Of a stretch of DNA of 64,000 bases, positions 23,893 through 35,287 are shown in pieces (within the stretch, counting starts at the first letter, position 1; each line of letters begins with the position of its first letter). The notes under the pieces are model-generated. The model was given only the letters and a program-made list of their open reading frames with translations, was not told the origin of the DNA and searched no databases. The stretch lies in contig CM046869.1 of the NCBI GenBank assembly GCA_025617745.1, forward strand, positions 3,806,244 to 3,870,243. The letters run 5' to 3'. The position numbers were made by a program, and so were the translations under genes. The DNA comes from Heliocidaris erythrogramma. Taxonomy: Eukaryota; Echinodermata; Echinoidea; Camarodonta; Echinometridae.

Positions 23893-24797
23893 TTTTGATG
23901 AAGAAAAACAATTGTCTATTAATGAAATTTAGCATCGAAATCTCATCACTTTTGTATATCCATCGTCAAAATTCACATGCTAACGCCAACGGGTTAACCC
24001 ACGGATCTCCGCCGCCGCTGCTTCGCGGTGGAGTGAGCTAACGTGTATACATAGTTCTGACATGGAAAATTTCGCAAAGTAAACAAATTATTTCGCAACT
24101 ATAAATTTCCATTAAACTTTCTTAATGTGTTAAGTATTAATGAAAATGAATTTGTAAATAATTGAAATCAATTAAATCACTTACCTTCATGAAAAATAAT
24201 GATGATTATGATGACCCAAAATTATCAGGGTAGTTCAGGCCCATGTGAAACAACGTCTGGAAATCCTTTTGACAATTTTTTTTTTTCACACACTAGTTCG
24301 TGGTCTCAGCTCTTCATTGATACCTTTTTGTGCACATTGACATGCAAATACGGGCACAGCGAAAGCTTTTGTCAGGGTACCCCTCACAGCATAATCCGAA
24401 AGCTGGTAGAAAACGGAAACACAGTTTTGGAACCACTTTCGGGATGCAAGCGCACGGGCATTTCACATACCTAGTTGTACTTGTTGTAGACCAGTACTAG
24501 ATCTCAGTAGGTAAGTAACACTAACAGTTATATTTGACTGTTATTTTGTTAATACTGTTAGTGTTAGATGTAACAGTAATTAGGTATAGAGACTAAATTT
24601 AAGTTTTATAAATGTAGATCTAGATCTAACGTTATACCTACTAGAAGAGTAGTACTACTACTAGTTGTAGAGTCTAGACCTACCATAGGTCTAACTTGTT
24701 AGATTTATGGAGTATGGACTATTACTATGTCTATGGTCTAATTTATGTCATTGATTTTGATTTTCATCAATATTTTTCCCCTGTTATCTACTCTCAG
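23893..24797. other. Presumed 5' region of DSN1
   Basis: A strong donor-like site (CAGTAG|GTAAGT, exon side ending 24508) lies 290 bases before the first DSN1 exon found. The frame that would splice correctly is open for only about 33 codons and has no ATG, so a non-coding first exon or an unrecognised internal exon is possible. A short GC-rich patch with CCGCCGCCGCTGC lies near 24011-24024. The start of DSN1 is unresolved. Confidence 0.3.
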
Positions 24798-27700
24798 ATC
24801 TGCAAGTGCAAGAAAACGGAAAGCAGATGATGAACAAAATGCGGTAGGTAGATGAAAACTAGGATTAGGGTCTAGAGTCTACTCGAGACTTGATTTTTTT
24901 TATTTTTTGTAAACTTTCATTTTAAAAAAAATGATTCTTTCATCTTTTACTGATTTTTTTTTCATGTAGCTGTGGTAAACAAATCATATCATTATCAGAT
25001 TTATTTTGAAATGCATGATGCATGAGTTTTACATGCATACATGTAAGTTATTGCAAATATTCAGCTTATGTTATGATGGTAGTAATGAGTCCGCTCCCCT
25101 GGTTCGTATCGGCAGGGGGTTAAGGATAAAGTTGAGTTCTGGGGAGCGTTTCATCAAGTGTTGTGTCAGTGATTTTTACTGACAACTGTTATAAGCTACT
25201 GAAATCCTTCCATCTGATTGGCTGAGAGCAAATTTGTCGGTAAAAATCACGGACAAGACGCTTGATGAAACACTCCCCTGGTTCGTATCGGCAGTGAGTT
25301 AAAGATAAAGTTGAGTTCTGGGGAGCGTTTCATCAAGCGTTGTGTCATTGATTTTTACCGACAAACTGTTACAAGCTACTGAAATCCTTCCATCTGATTT
25401 GCTGAGAGCAAATTTGTCGGTAAAAATCACTGACAAAACGCTTGATGAACACTCCCCTGGTCATGTGATTATGTTGTGAAAGAAACTGGAAAGAATTGGG
25501 AAAGGTTGATCTTATCTAAATAAGGATTGGTTTACTGTGAAGTTTTGGAATCATCAAAATGAAAAGAAATCAACCCAAACTCGCTCAAAAAATTTGTAAA
25601 TATAAGTAGCTGGCATTTAATGACATATATTTACATATTCATATATCAGGGGGTCATTTCATCAAAACGTCATAACGACAATATCGGCGACATCTTGATG
25701 CTGACGCTTATTTGTCCGCTGAGTGTATCACAAAGTCGTCTTTCCCAAGACAATTAAGCGACAACTTTCCTGACAAGTGACTTGTAGCTTCTCCAATCCT
25801 GTCATATCTTTTTAGAACGCCATCACAAGTCGCCTTTTAATTATTCTATCAGTAGCGAAAAACAGGATAACTGCAAATTCATAGAAAATTTATTCCCTGA
25901 TCTCTAAGCACTTCTCTTTATTGAATAGAATCAATGTTAATATTTAAATATTTTACAAATGCACAATATGTTCCTTTATGGCGTTTTGACCACCTAACAA
26001 GTAAATGGGATTAATAGTATTTGTCCCTTCACCCATCTTCCATAGAAAGAGCATTGAAGATGAAACATCGCAAAAGCTACCTCGGGTTTTCTCAATGTTA
26101 TAAAATATAAGATGCCATACGTAACACATCTATAGTAATTTGTGTTGCCATTTTCTACATTTTGGAACAATTTGGGGAAATTTGAGCCTCAAAATCCGTT
26201 TGGGAAATTAACGATGAATCCGAAGGATTGTGATAGAGACTATGATTTTTAGCCAATGAGGATCTATATCATTGACTTGTTGTTTATCATGTCTTTGTGA
26301 AACGGTTTGTCAGGTCCATAACATTTCCGTAGATCGCGGACAAGAGTTAGTGACAGAAATACGAACCTGTATTTCATATGACAATTCAATGAATGCGTTC
26401 ATACATTTGAAAATAATATTTTTTCCTTAAGGTCATGTCAACAATAACGAAGCACAAAAAGAGACAAAAGCGGCGCTCAAGTTTCATGCGAGGGCGTTCA
26501 CGGAAGTCACTGCCTCCAGTTAATATAGAGAGTTCTGGTAAGTCACTACCCTTAGTTACCCTAAAAAGTTTGAGTATTTAAGGTGGATGACTTGGCCTAT
26601 ATCAATTCAACAAAAATTTGATGATTTCATAAGAACTTGAGACGATATTTAAAAACATTAAATGCTTCAAATCATAGCCAGACACTTTTCTAATCATGAG
26701 TATGCCTTCTTTTCATTTTTCTCTTTCCATTTCACTTCATTTCTCATGAATAAACATGAAAAATTAAAACCAAATATTGTCTCCCAGCATTTAATAGAAT
26801 TTATTATGGTCATCATCTCTGAATTTTTCTTTCTTTTCCGAATACCTTTTCTCCGTTCCTCTAAATGCCCCATGAGCAGGTTATTTTGGCTAAAGAATAT
26901 CAACAGCCTTTTCACTGGGGCTACCTTGAGGTGTTAGCCAAGTTACCAAGAGCTTTCAATAGACCGCTTCTGTAATGTATACAAATTTATGCACATATAT
27001 TCTCTGAGCACCTAGTGATGAGCTATTCCATTAACCTGCTGTTTATAAATGAGCCTCAATGCTTGGAATCCAGTTTGCATACATTATTTGTTGCTATGTC
27101 CAGCAAGCTTTCAGGTTGTCAAGAACAACCTTTGTTTGAAAGGTATGTATAAAATTTGCATACATTACCGAAGCGGTCTATTGTGAAAATACTCTCTATA
27201 TTATAGTATGTATGCATTTGTTGTTGTTGCTTTGTTTTTTGTTTTTAGTTTTGAATTGAATTGAATTGTAAGATTTTATTGTGGTTATTTTCTAAAATTT
27301 TATTACTACAGTTAACTTTGCATAAGTCGAATATGTTGGGACCACAAAAAATAGTTTGATTTATGCAAAAATCAACTTAGGAAATGTAAATAACACATGT
27401 TTGCATGGTTTGGTTAAAAAAATTGATTCGACTTGGATAAAGTTCGAATAATGTGACTTTGAGTTATGCAGAATTAGCTGTATTATTGTTTAAAAAAAAA
27501 AAAAGTTTTCTCTCTTAGTAATGAAACACAGCTGTTTTGCACTGACATCATTTTTTTTTTATTCCAAAACATTGCAGAAATCCATCAGAAAATCCCACCA
27601 GATGTTCCTGAGGAAGAGAGACTAGAACAGTTGCACCAGTCATGTTTTGATGTATGTGAATAGAGGAAACTCTGTGGTCCTACATCCCATTGATCTTATG

Positions 27701-30700
27701 TTCCGATTAGTCCTGTATTGACATTGGTCTCAAATCCAATTAGTCTTGTGTCTTATTGGTCCTATGTTTCTATTAGTCCCAAGTCCTGTGAGTGTTGTGT
27801 CCAATTGGAGGTTGGGTTGAATAGTTTCTTATCCAGAGGAACCTCGTTATAACGAACAATGTTATAACAAACTCTCGTTATAACAAGGTAATTTTGCCGG
27901 TCCCACTTCTCTGTATTTCATTGTTTGCTAACGCTGATATAACAAGGTTTCGATGTAAAGAGATAATTTCCTTGGCCCAATAAGTTTTGTTATATATCGA
28001 GGTTCCACTGTAGTCCTATAATTCCTGCTGGTCTTCTGTTCCTTTTGGATGAAGGGGAGTAATTTAAATGTATTTTTTAAGTTCAGGTTTCCCTGGGATA
28101 TCAGACCAATGGCATCAGTGGGGTGTTTCACAAAGTTAAGTTTGACTTAAAGTCATGCGTAAGTGCCAATGCGCATACGGTATTAAACGCGGAATCTCAT
28201 TGGTAGATTACCCAATACTGCGCGGCCATTGAGCATGATCTGACCAATGCAGTGAGGTGTCATATACCGCACACAACTAGGAATTTAAGTGCGACTGTTA
28301 GTCAAACTTAACTCTTTGTGAAACACCCCCCTGGGGAGCATTTCATCAAGCATTTTGTCAGTGATTTTTACCGACATATTTGCTCTCGGCCAATCAGATG
28401 CAAGGATTTCAGTAGCTTATAACAGTTGTCGGTAAAAATCACTGACAAAATGCTTGATGAAACGCTCCCCTGGACTGTTAAGCTTTAGGGGAATATAAAT
28501 CCAGTACTGTAAAACCAGAAACTTTCGCGACATAAAAGTTTCGCGAATCGTTAATGACAGCCAATTTTGCAGCAAGAAACTATCTTGAATTGCAATTATT
28601 CTATGTTGTTTCAATTGTGATTTGATTAATTCGCGGAATGAAACTTTCGCGAATCTTGACCACTCACGGAGTTCACGAAAGTTTAATACACATGAAAATT
28701 TCTGGTTTTATAGTACTCGTCAAAGACCTTACATCTTTGAGCAATTTTGTATCTTGTCAATTTTCAACCCTTAAAAAAAAAGAAAAAAAGGTCTACCCTA
28801 TTTGTTAATAGTTGTTTGTTTTCTGAAAGAAAGATATCTTTTATTATTACTTTAAATAGCTCTCTAGAGGACTGTAATGTCTTTAAAACAGATCATTAAT
28901 ATAATTCTTCTGCTTATGTTTTATCTCTTTATTGCTTTCCATGTCACCCTTTTAGTACACCATGCAGAAAATTATGGCTGAGATCCCTCTATTTGAGTCA
29001 GACAGGGAGCTACAATGTAAAAGTGAGTAGGTTTCTTAAAGGGAAATCCAACCTTAATAGCAAGTTACTTTGAAAGAAAGAGGAAAAATCAGAGAAGCAG
29101 ATTGGTGAAAGTTTGAACGAAATCGGACAAGCAATAAGAAAGTTATGAATTTTTGAAAGTTGTAATCACTATACATATGGGAATTTCAAATTGGCCGAAT
29201 AGGTAATGTCACTGTGATGCAGCTGTGGATAACTCCCCCATTCGCTCCAACACACAAAATGACTAAAATGTCACTTTTATCAAAATGTATTACTCAGTAG
29301 GATCTTTTACTTTCATGAGGACCTATAACAAAATGCTATCTCCAATATATTTTGAGTACTGCCCCGAGGGTAAAAGCGTCGCGAAGAAAGCCGCAAAACT
29401 AATGATATTTTTGTGCACGACAAATGGGCGAGTTGTCCACAAAAATGTCACAATCGACTCACCAAATTGCCAATTTGAGATTCGCATAGATGTAATGATC
29501 TCACTTTTCAAACATCCATAACTTTCTTAGTCCTCTTATCATCTTATCACCAAATCATCTTATTACCAAGGTTGTATTGCCCTTTAAAATTAAATATCTT
29601 TTATTTGTGATATTTCAAGACTTATGGTTGTTCAAATGTGCATATATCTATTACAGATATTCTTCAGTGATGCCAAAATAATAGAAAGTTATGATAATAA
29701 CTTAAAATGTATTGCAGTGTAAACTTTAACATGCTCTGAATGTTGAAGACTACAAATGAATAATAGTAGAAAAAAGTGAAGAAAGGTTAGAAAAATTCAA
29801 GCTATACAGTTCTGACCAACATTTGGTTTGATTTGCAGAGGTGAGTTGTACTTCGTAGTGGATGTGTTTCCCAGGAAATATTTTTTATAAAAAATTTTAC
29901 CATTTTAATTTTCAGCTATTTTTTTAAAGGCTGTTTTATACTGCCTTATTTGAGAGCAAAGATTTTAAGCCTGTGAATATGTGTGCTCAAATAATGACCA
30001 AATTTAACAGTTTTGTTTGTGTTCTTTTTCTTATCTTTCACAGTGAGGAAAGCTTTTGAAGACACGCTAGCAGATGTGGCTAAATCTGGTATACTCTCAC
30101 ATGCATGCAAGAAAAATAGGTACATTTATAAACTTATTGTATTTCATTTTCCGCTACACAGTCACCTTTTATACCCAGAGCACGTTGATAGAGAGAGTTG
30201 TGACACGCGCATAATAATCCTACGCGTACGCGATCTTTGTTTAAAACATAGCGCTAGCGGATCATGGAGCTCCCAATAGTTCCCTTTCACATACATTCTT
30301 TATGAGAGGGAACTTTTTGAAGCTCCATGAAATGACTGACCAATCAGAAGCGACCTCCAGTGTCAGGACTCTCGGTATGGATAGCTCTGTTATAGTCTGT
30401 TTATAACATTTGGGGCCATTTTTGATCACTGAGAATTCTTTGCCAAAAACTATGTAGAAATGTAGACAACAGTTTATGGTATCTTTTGAAGACTGAGAAT
30501 GAAATGCTGGGCCCTGTTTCATAAAATGTGTTATCAGTGACAACTGCCACATTTCTATGACAAATTTGCTCTCAGCCAATCAGATGCAAGGAATTCAGTA
30601 GCTTATAACAGTTATTGCAACTTGTTATTGATAAAGAGTTTTATGAAACCAGGTCCAGATGTATTCCCAATTTACATGTGGGCAAGTCCATACCATTACC

Positions 30701-33700
30701 AAGTATTATGGGATTGTATTATGGAAGTTTGAACATATATTGACATAAAAATAACATTTTACTTGGGATTGTTTTTGATCCACACTCTAGGAGGTCTTGA
30801 TACAGTTGTCTGATATACTCAAATCTTAGATGTGGTTGGTAACGTGGACAGAATAGCTCAGACGCGATCCGCTCGCTATTCATAAGGACCGTTATTCATT
30901 TAGCACGGTTATGAATAGCGGTCCTTATGAATAGTTGTCTTTATGAATAGTTATGAATAGTTGTCTTTATGAATGGAGGTCCTTATGAATAGCGAGGTAA
31001 TTTGTCTATGGTTTGCTCGCTATATAGAAGGACTGCTATTCATACAGAACCGCTATTCATTTGGTCACACTTTCTGGATAGCGGTCCTTATGAATAGCGG
31101 TCTTTATGACTAGCGAGGTAACCCGCTCAGACTTGCCCATGTATGATCAACCAATGTTAAAATCAGATACCATATTTTTCATTTTTACCGCCTTAAATCA
31201 ATCTCGTTATATGCTTTACCTTTCTATATATTTTGTAAATCCTTATGTATCCTTGCTAAAATAATATATTTCATTAATCACTTTGCTATGTATGCTATTG
31301 TAATTTAGTAATATATACCATTGTTATTTTGTAAGCTTACTTGTTTTGTTATACTATGTTATTATTATTATTAACCTTCACAATCTTAGCAAAATTCTCT
31401 AATTTCATTTAACCCTCTCATTGGCTGTAAGCAGTTTAAATTGACTAAATCTTGATAGTCTGACGAATTTGGAAACAAGAGAACCTTGTCTTCCTTCCTG
31501 AAATTCAAAATAATATGAATATGAACAAATGAATAGGAGCTATGATTGGAAAATTATCATGCAATCATTATTTGTGATACATTTTAAAAAACTAAGTAAC
31601 TCTACAAGGATTAAGGACACCCAGTTGGAACCCCCGCCCCCAACAAAAAAATAGGGGGGGGGTGGGGAGTGTCCCTATCTCTTCCTGTTATGAGAATGTT
31701 TGGTAATTATTTAAAGACTGGTGCTCATTTCTCTCTAATTTGGAGCCCAATCCAGCCAACCTGGAGATGAACAAAGCTTTGATCAATGTCTAATGTTATA
31801 ATAATATAATAATAATAATAATAATAGTGGGTTCTTGTACAGCGCACATGTCTGTCAAATTTGACACTCCAGGCACACTGCAATTACAGTGGGAACTCTC
31901 AATAAACAGGACCTTGGGACCATGAAAATTACCTTTTTATTTCAGGAATCTCAGGAATCAGAGTAAAAAAACAAAATAACAGACATGGGGCCAGCAAAAT
32001 TACCTTGTTTACATCAGCAATCTTGTTATATCGGAGCTCTTTATAGCGAATTTCCACTGTATTGCCCTGGCTTTAGCAAGGCTGCTCTTACTGCTCGCTA
32101 GCATTTCGAGGAATGAATTCCTGCCAGGCACCCATTTACCTCACCGGGATCAAGTGTGGTAAATGTAGATTAATGTCTTGCAAAAGACACTAGTACCGGG
32201 CCAGAATGTTTACTACATAGTTATTTCAAGACTGGTGCTCTTTTCTCTCTAGTTTTGAGCCCAACCCAGCCAACCTGGAGATGAACGAAGTTGTGATCAA
32301 GATGCAGTCTCATATCAGAAGACTGACAGAGGAAGGGGAGAAGTGGGAGACGTTACTGCAGGACCACACCCAGTTGGCCCTCGATGCTAAAAAGTAAGTT
32401 TATAGCTCTATTATAGTTTTTGATAAGCGCCTCCCCCAGAATCTGTCTCTTAGATTTCTCTGAAAAATTTCGCTGATGAATACAGGCTGGTCCACGAAAA
32501 AAATTGAAACATGTAAAATCGCAACTGGGAAGAAGTATAAACTGATGCACATGCGAAGCACAAAGTCCCTTGCGGCCGGAGTCCAGAGCCTGCTTGAGGG
32601 CCCTGGAAATTCTGTGGTTCTCTGAGGCTTTCTGGTGCAATATCTGGCATATTTTGAAGCATTTTGAAAGAAATTTTATGACTAATATTTTGAAAATGAT
32701 TAAGAAATCTTAATCTGTCGCTGATTTTAAAACCTCTAGTTTCAAAATTCAAACCTGTCGCTGTTGCAAGTTAAAACCCCTTGTGGACCCGACCACCCTG
32801 TAAATAACAATGAATTCATTGTGATGCATGAAATCTGAACATGAGTAGCCAAGTCCAGTTCAGCTTTAGTCCTTGGAAACAAAATTCTGTTTCTGAGCTG
32901 CCTGCAAAATATGTACTTGGAAAAAGAATCTAATGCAAGCCAACTATAATACAGTGTCTATTTGTAGAGGTGCCGTGAATCAGTGGATAAGTCCCCGGAC
33001 TGTGAACCACAAGGTCCGGGGTTCGAATCCCACCGCAGCACTAATGTCCTTTGGCAAGACGTTAATCTAAATTTGCCACTCTCCACCCAGGTGTTAAATG
33101 CGTACCCGGTAGGATGCGAAAGTTAATGTTGTTTGCTTACCATTGCTGGAATACTCCCCAGGGAGTGGAGAATGTGCATACATTGTGTGCGGGCAAGCCA
33201 GAATCCGCTGACCGGGGTAATAATATATCTGTAAAGCGCTTAGAGACATCACTGATGTATTAGGCGCTATATAAAACCGGAATATTATTATTATAAGGCC
33301 AAAAGGACCATTTCTCCATCTTTAAAGGGGATGAATACTTGAGGTAAATAAATAATTTGTGAACTCTTCTATATTTTTCATATTTTATTTATGTGAAGGA
33401 CCATTGCAGTAGGAGTGTAACATGAGGGTTGCTAGTGAAGTTCTCTTATAGTTCAAATAGGACTAGAATTTGTTTTGTGGAGCAAATATTTTTATCACAT
33501 ATATGTACTTGTGTTATGTAGTCCCATATACATACCTATGCTTTTGTAATTATAGCGTCAATTCTTCACACTGATATTCAGCAAGATTTTGTTAGTTTTT
33601 GTCATACTAATTATTAAAAAGAAAAATAATAAAAATTATGTTATGACTGTTTATGATGGATGGCTTTTGGGTATAATATTGAAAATTTCTCCAATGCCAA

Positions 33701-35189
33701 CTATGGCAATTGCATGCAAGCATGTATTACTGAACAACTGCAGATATGTTTCATGGAAAAATATTATTCAGTGCATCTTTCAATCATCTACATAGGATCG
33801 CTGCTTCATCATCAGAACCCAAGACAGTGTCTAAGGCTCCGGACAGTTTGACCATTCAACAGAGAAGGCTACTTGCTGACCTCCCAGACCTGGGAAGCAT
33901 AGCGGAATGGGCCAAGACTTCGGCCGAGGAAGTGGCTCTCCAGGTGCTTAATTGCTTGTAGTCGACCAGTTTTAAAGATGCAGTCCACCCTGACATCAAG
34001 TGGTTATGATAAAAGCAGAAGAATCAGATAACCAATTAGTGAAAGTTTGAGGAAAATTTTCTTAATTTGATAGTGATTTTATCAGTGTGCTTTTACAACT
34101 TTGGCCTTCAGGACTAATGCATAACATCTAGCAAATTCAAAACAATCACCCCGGGATGGATATTCCTCAAATTATCCTTCTCCTGAACCAAGCTGAATGC
34201 CCTCAGATCTTCTTGTAAGCCATGCTCCTATCAATTCTAAGTGGAAAGATGTCCCAGCAATGGCCTGAAATTTGTTTTCTGCAAGTTTTGTATTTGTAAG
34301 CATCAAATGGAAATTCCACCAAATCTGGTGTGTGCAAACTGTGACGTAGTGAGAGTGGAACTCCTGCAAGACTTTATTTTATACAGGTATTTGAAAGTTT
34401 CAATACTTAAATGTAATGAATGAATTTATCTTTGTCTTTTTAAAAACATTTTATTAACAGATTGCTAAAGTACATCAGACTGGCAAACAGGTGATGAAGT
34501 TCAAAGCTTCCATGGAGGATTACCTTCAAAATGAGCTGGAGATGTTTGGTGAGTACTGAGTAACGCTATGCAGTTCCAGTAAGCCCCCCCCCCCACACAC
34601 TTTTTCATCACATTTATTTAAATGTGGTAAATAAGCAGCTAAGATACAAATAGTTCTTTGCTGTTGTGCAGATTTTTCTCCTGGAGTGGAATGTTTGATT
34701 GATGGATAAAAAGTATATTCCCATTTGCGGTTGGTATGTATAAAACCAAATGACAGCCATATGTGCACAAATTGTACAAGCCTCAGTTTTCATAGCGTCT
34801 GAAGTTTCTGTCAGATATTTGCGTTAAAAATCATTGAGAGTCATGGATGGACCATCAATGATTCATGCAGATTTGTCATTCTTTTGCCTGTCCTATGAAC
34901 TGCCAACTGCCATAGTGATTCAAGGTTGGGGAGGCTGATTCCACCTCAACCCTTTTATGGTTAATGGAATGATCAATTAATTTTTGGCTATTACAAAATG
35001 TAGAGGTCATTTGCAATAAAATCCCAGGTAGTGTCACCCTTTTTCTATTATTGTGCCAATCCCCCTTTCATTTCCTTTCGTCTCCGCTTGTTTTCAGCTG
35101 TGGAATCCTTTGATGGCTACCAATGCATTACTGATCCCAGGACACTGCTGTCTAAAGCTGGAACCAATGCTCAAGAAAGCCAAGCCTAA
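24798..35189 (+). CDS. Kinetochore-associated protein DSN1 (MIS12 complex subunit), N-terminus missing
   Basis: Nine exons with AG/GT borders and consistent phases: 24798-24843, 26432-26537, 27578-27651, 28956-29022, 30044-30119, 32253-32393, 33796-33943, 34461-34548 and 35098-35189 (stop TAA). They give about 278 residues; human DSN1 has 356, so the lost part is mainly the variable N-terminus. Landmarks in order: basic A-R-K-R-K; K-R-R-S-S-F then R-S-R-K-S-L-P-P-V, matching the human R-R-x-S and R-R-K-S-L-H-P-I Aurora B region; a helix L-x-x-S-C-F-D-Y-T-M-Q-K-I; E-K-W-E-T-L-L-Q-D-H, matching the human W-D-Q-L-L segment; and D-P-R-T-L-L near the end, like human D-P-S-P-A-R-K-L-L. With MIS12, PMF1 and NSL1 it links CENP-C to the NDC80 and KNL1 complexes at kinetochores. 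An ATG at 26435 is a possible start if the first exon is untranslated. Introns are crowded with MITEs. Confidence 0.85.
25094..25459. repeat. Tandem dimer (179-bp unit) of a hairpin element
   Basis: Two units offset by exactly 179 bases, each consisting of CCCTGGTTCGTATCGGCAG..., a short linker and a palindrome whose arms are GGGAGCGTTTCATCAAG... and ...CTTGATGAAACACTCCC, with GAAATCCTTCCATCTGATT in the middle. The second unit lacks one base in its right arm. Member of the CCAATCAGATG hairpin group described at 28332-28472, in opposite orientation. Confidence 0.75.
26960..27180. repeat. 221-bp MITE, TAGACCGCTTC family
   Basis: Ends TAGACCGCTTCTGTAATGTA and its imperfect complement TACATTACCGAAGCGGTCTA. 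A second copy in reverse orientation lies at 48819-49043, with the same interior words (AACAACCTTTGTTTGAAA, GGAATCCAGTTTGCATACAT). Lies in DSN1 intron 2. Confidence 0.85.
27307..27484. repeat. MITE, ACAGTTAACTTTGCATAAGTC family, copy 2
   Basis: Reverse-oriented relative of 8110-8290; shares CTACAGTTAACTTTGCATAA, TTGGGACCACAAAAAATA and AATTGATTCGACTT. In DSN1 intron 2. Confidence 0.75.
27835..28012. repeat. MITE, GGAACCTCGTTATAAC family, copy 1
   Basis: Arms GAGGAACCTCGTTATAACGA and ...TATATCGAGGTTCCACTGTA are inverted. Other copies: 31886-32061, 39568-39748 and 50919-51098, all about 175-181 bases and sharing an interior AATTACCTTGTT-like word. Confidence 0.8.
28119..28331. repeat. Hairpin element GTGGGGTGTTTCACAAAGTT
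   Basis: A long palindrome from GTGGGGTGTTTCACAAAGTT to AACTCTTTGTGAAACACCCC. The centre includes TGCGCGGCCATTGAGC. It directly abuts the next hairpin (28332) with no spacer. Confidence 0.75.
28332..28472. repeat. Hairpin element CTGGGGAGC...CCAATCAGATGC...GCTCCCCTGG
   Basis: Arms GGGGAGCATTTCATCAAGCA and TGCTTGATGAAACGCTCCCC, inner arms AGTGATTTTTACCGACA and TGTCGGTAAAAATCACT, centre GGCCAATCAGATGCAAGG. Related members at 25094-25459, 37977-38258 and, more distantly, 30508-30656 and 49725-49830. Confidence 0.8.
28502..28717. repeat. Hairpin element with ACTTTCGCG arms
   Basis: Begins AGTACTGTAAAACCAGAAAC and ends TTTCTGGTTTTATAGTACT. GAAACTTTCGCG occurs inside both halves. Partial copy at 6010-6100 in the laminin gene. 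Confidence 0.75.
29036..29588. repeat. ~550-bp non-autonomous element with TTAAAGGGAAATCCAACCTT ends
   Basis: The left end TTAAAGGGAAATCCAACCTT and right end AAGGTTGTATTGCCCTTTAA are inverted repeats. The interior shows paired words (AAAGTTATGAATTTTTGAAA against TTTCAAACATCCATAACTTTC; AATTTCAAATTGGC against GCCAATTTGAGATT). The chance frame of 78 codons on the plus strand is not credible as protein. In DSN1 intron 4. Confidence 0.7.
30508..30656. repeat. Hairpin element GGGCCCTGTTTCATAAAA
   Basis: Arms GGGCCCTGTTTCATAAAATG and AGTTTTATGAAACCAGGTCC; centre CTCAGCCAATCAGATGCAAG. Same centre as 28332-28472 but different arms. In DSN1 intron 5. Confidence 0.7.
30864..31123. repeat. Expanded array of the ATTCATAAGGACCGCTATTC hairpin
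   Basis: At least eight occurrences, in both orientations, of a word close to GCTATTCATAAGGACC or its complement GGTCCTTATGAATAGC, bounded by CCGCTCGCTATTC and TAGCGAGGTAACC. A single compact 85-base unit with the same ends is at 53409-53493, so this looks like an internally expanded copy. In DSN1 intron 5. Confidence 0.75.
31694..31793 (+). pseudogene. Decayed duplicate of DSN1 exon 6 start, with its acceptor
   Basis: About 100 bases align with 32203-32310: the end of the intron, the pyrimidine tract and the first codons of exon 6 (L-E-P-N-P-A-N-L-E-M-N here, F-E-P-N-P-A-N-L-E-M-N in the exon). The acceptor AG has become AA, and the frame hits TAA after about 17 codons. It lies about 510 bases upstream of the working exon in the same orientation, so it arose by local tandem duplication. 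Confidence 0.85.
31886..32061. repeat. MITE, GGAACCTCGTTATAAC family, copy 2
   Basis: From ACAGTGGGAACTCTCAATAA to TTTATAGCGAATTTCCACTGT. More diverged than the other copies. Sits between the decayed and the working copy of DSN1 exon 6. Confidence 0.7.
32969..33294 (+). mobile_element. tRNA-derived SINE
   Basis: The 5' end resembles a tRNA: GTGCCGTGAATCAGTGG (A-box region), then a perfect B box GGTTCGAATCC at 33020-33030, and GCAGCAC that can pair with the start. A body of about 220 bases follows and ends GCGCTATATAAAACCGGAAT and an ATT microsatellite tail, the arrangement of a SINE. No TSD could be fixed. In DSN1 intron 6. Confidence 0.85.
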
Positions 35190-35287
35190 GCTCTACCAGT
35201 AACAAGAGAATGAGCTGATTCAGTGGAAAAAAGATTTGAGCCTTTAGTGGATGTGTTTTGAGATGATTTTGGCCAGGAATAAGCCAG
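35190..35287 (+). other. Start of DSN1 3' UTR
   Basis: Sequence after the DSN1 stop. It is the first instance of a segment repeated at about 35380-35528 (GAGCTGATTCAGTG here, TAGCTGATAGCAGTG there; GATTTTGGCCAGGAATAAGC here, CATTTTGGCTGGAAATAGGC there). Confidence 0.5.

Noticed and set aside
29285..29521. 78-codon frame in DSN1 intron 4 as a nested gene or cassette exon
   Set aside because: It lies wholly inside a ~550-bp element with terminal inverted repeats; no splice sites in a usable phase.
33020..33030. A functional tRNA gene at the perfect B box
   Set aside because: The sequence continues into a ~220-bp body with an ATT tail, as in a SINE, and the anticodon arm is poor.
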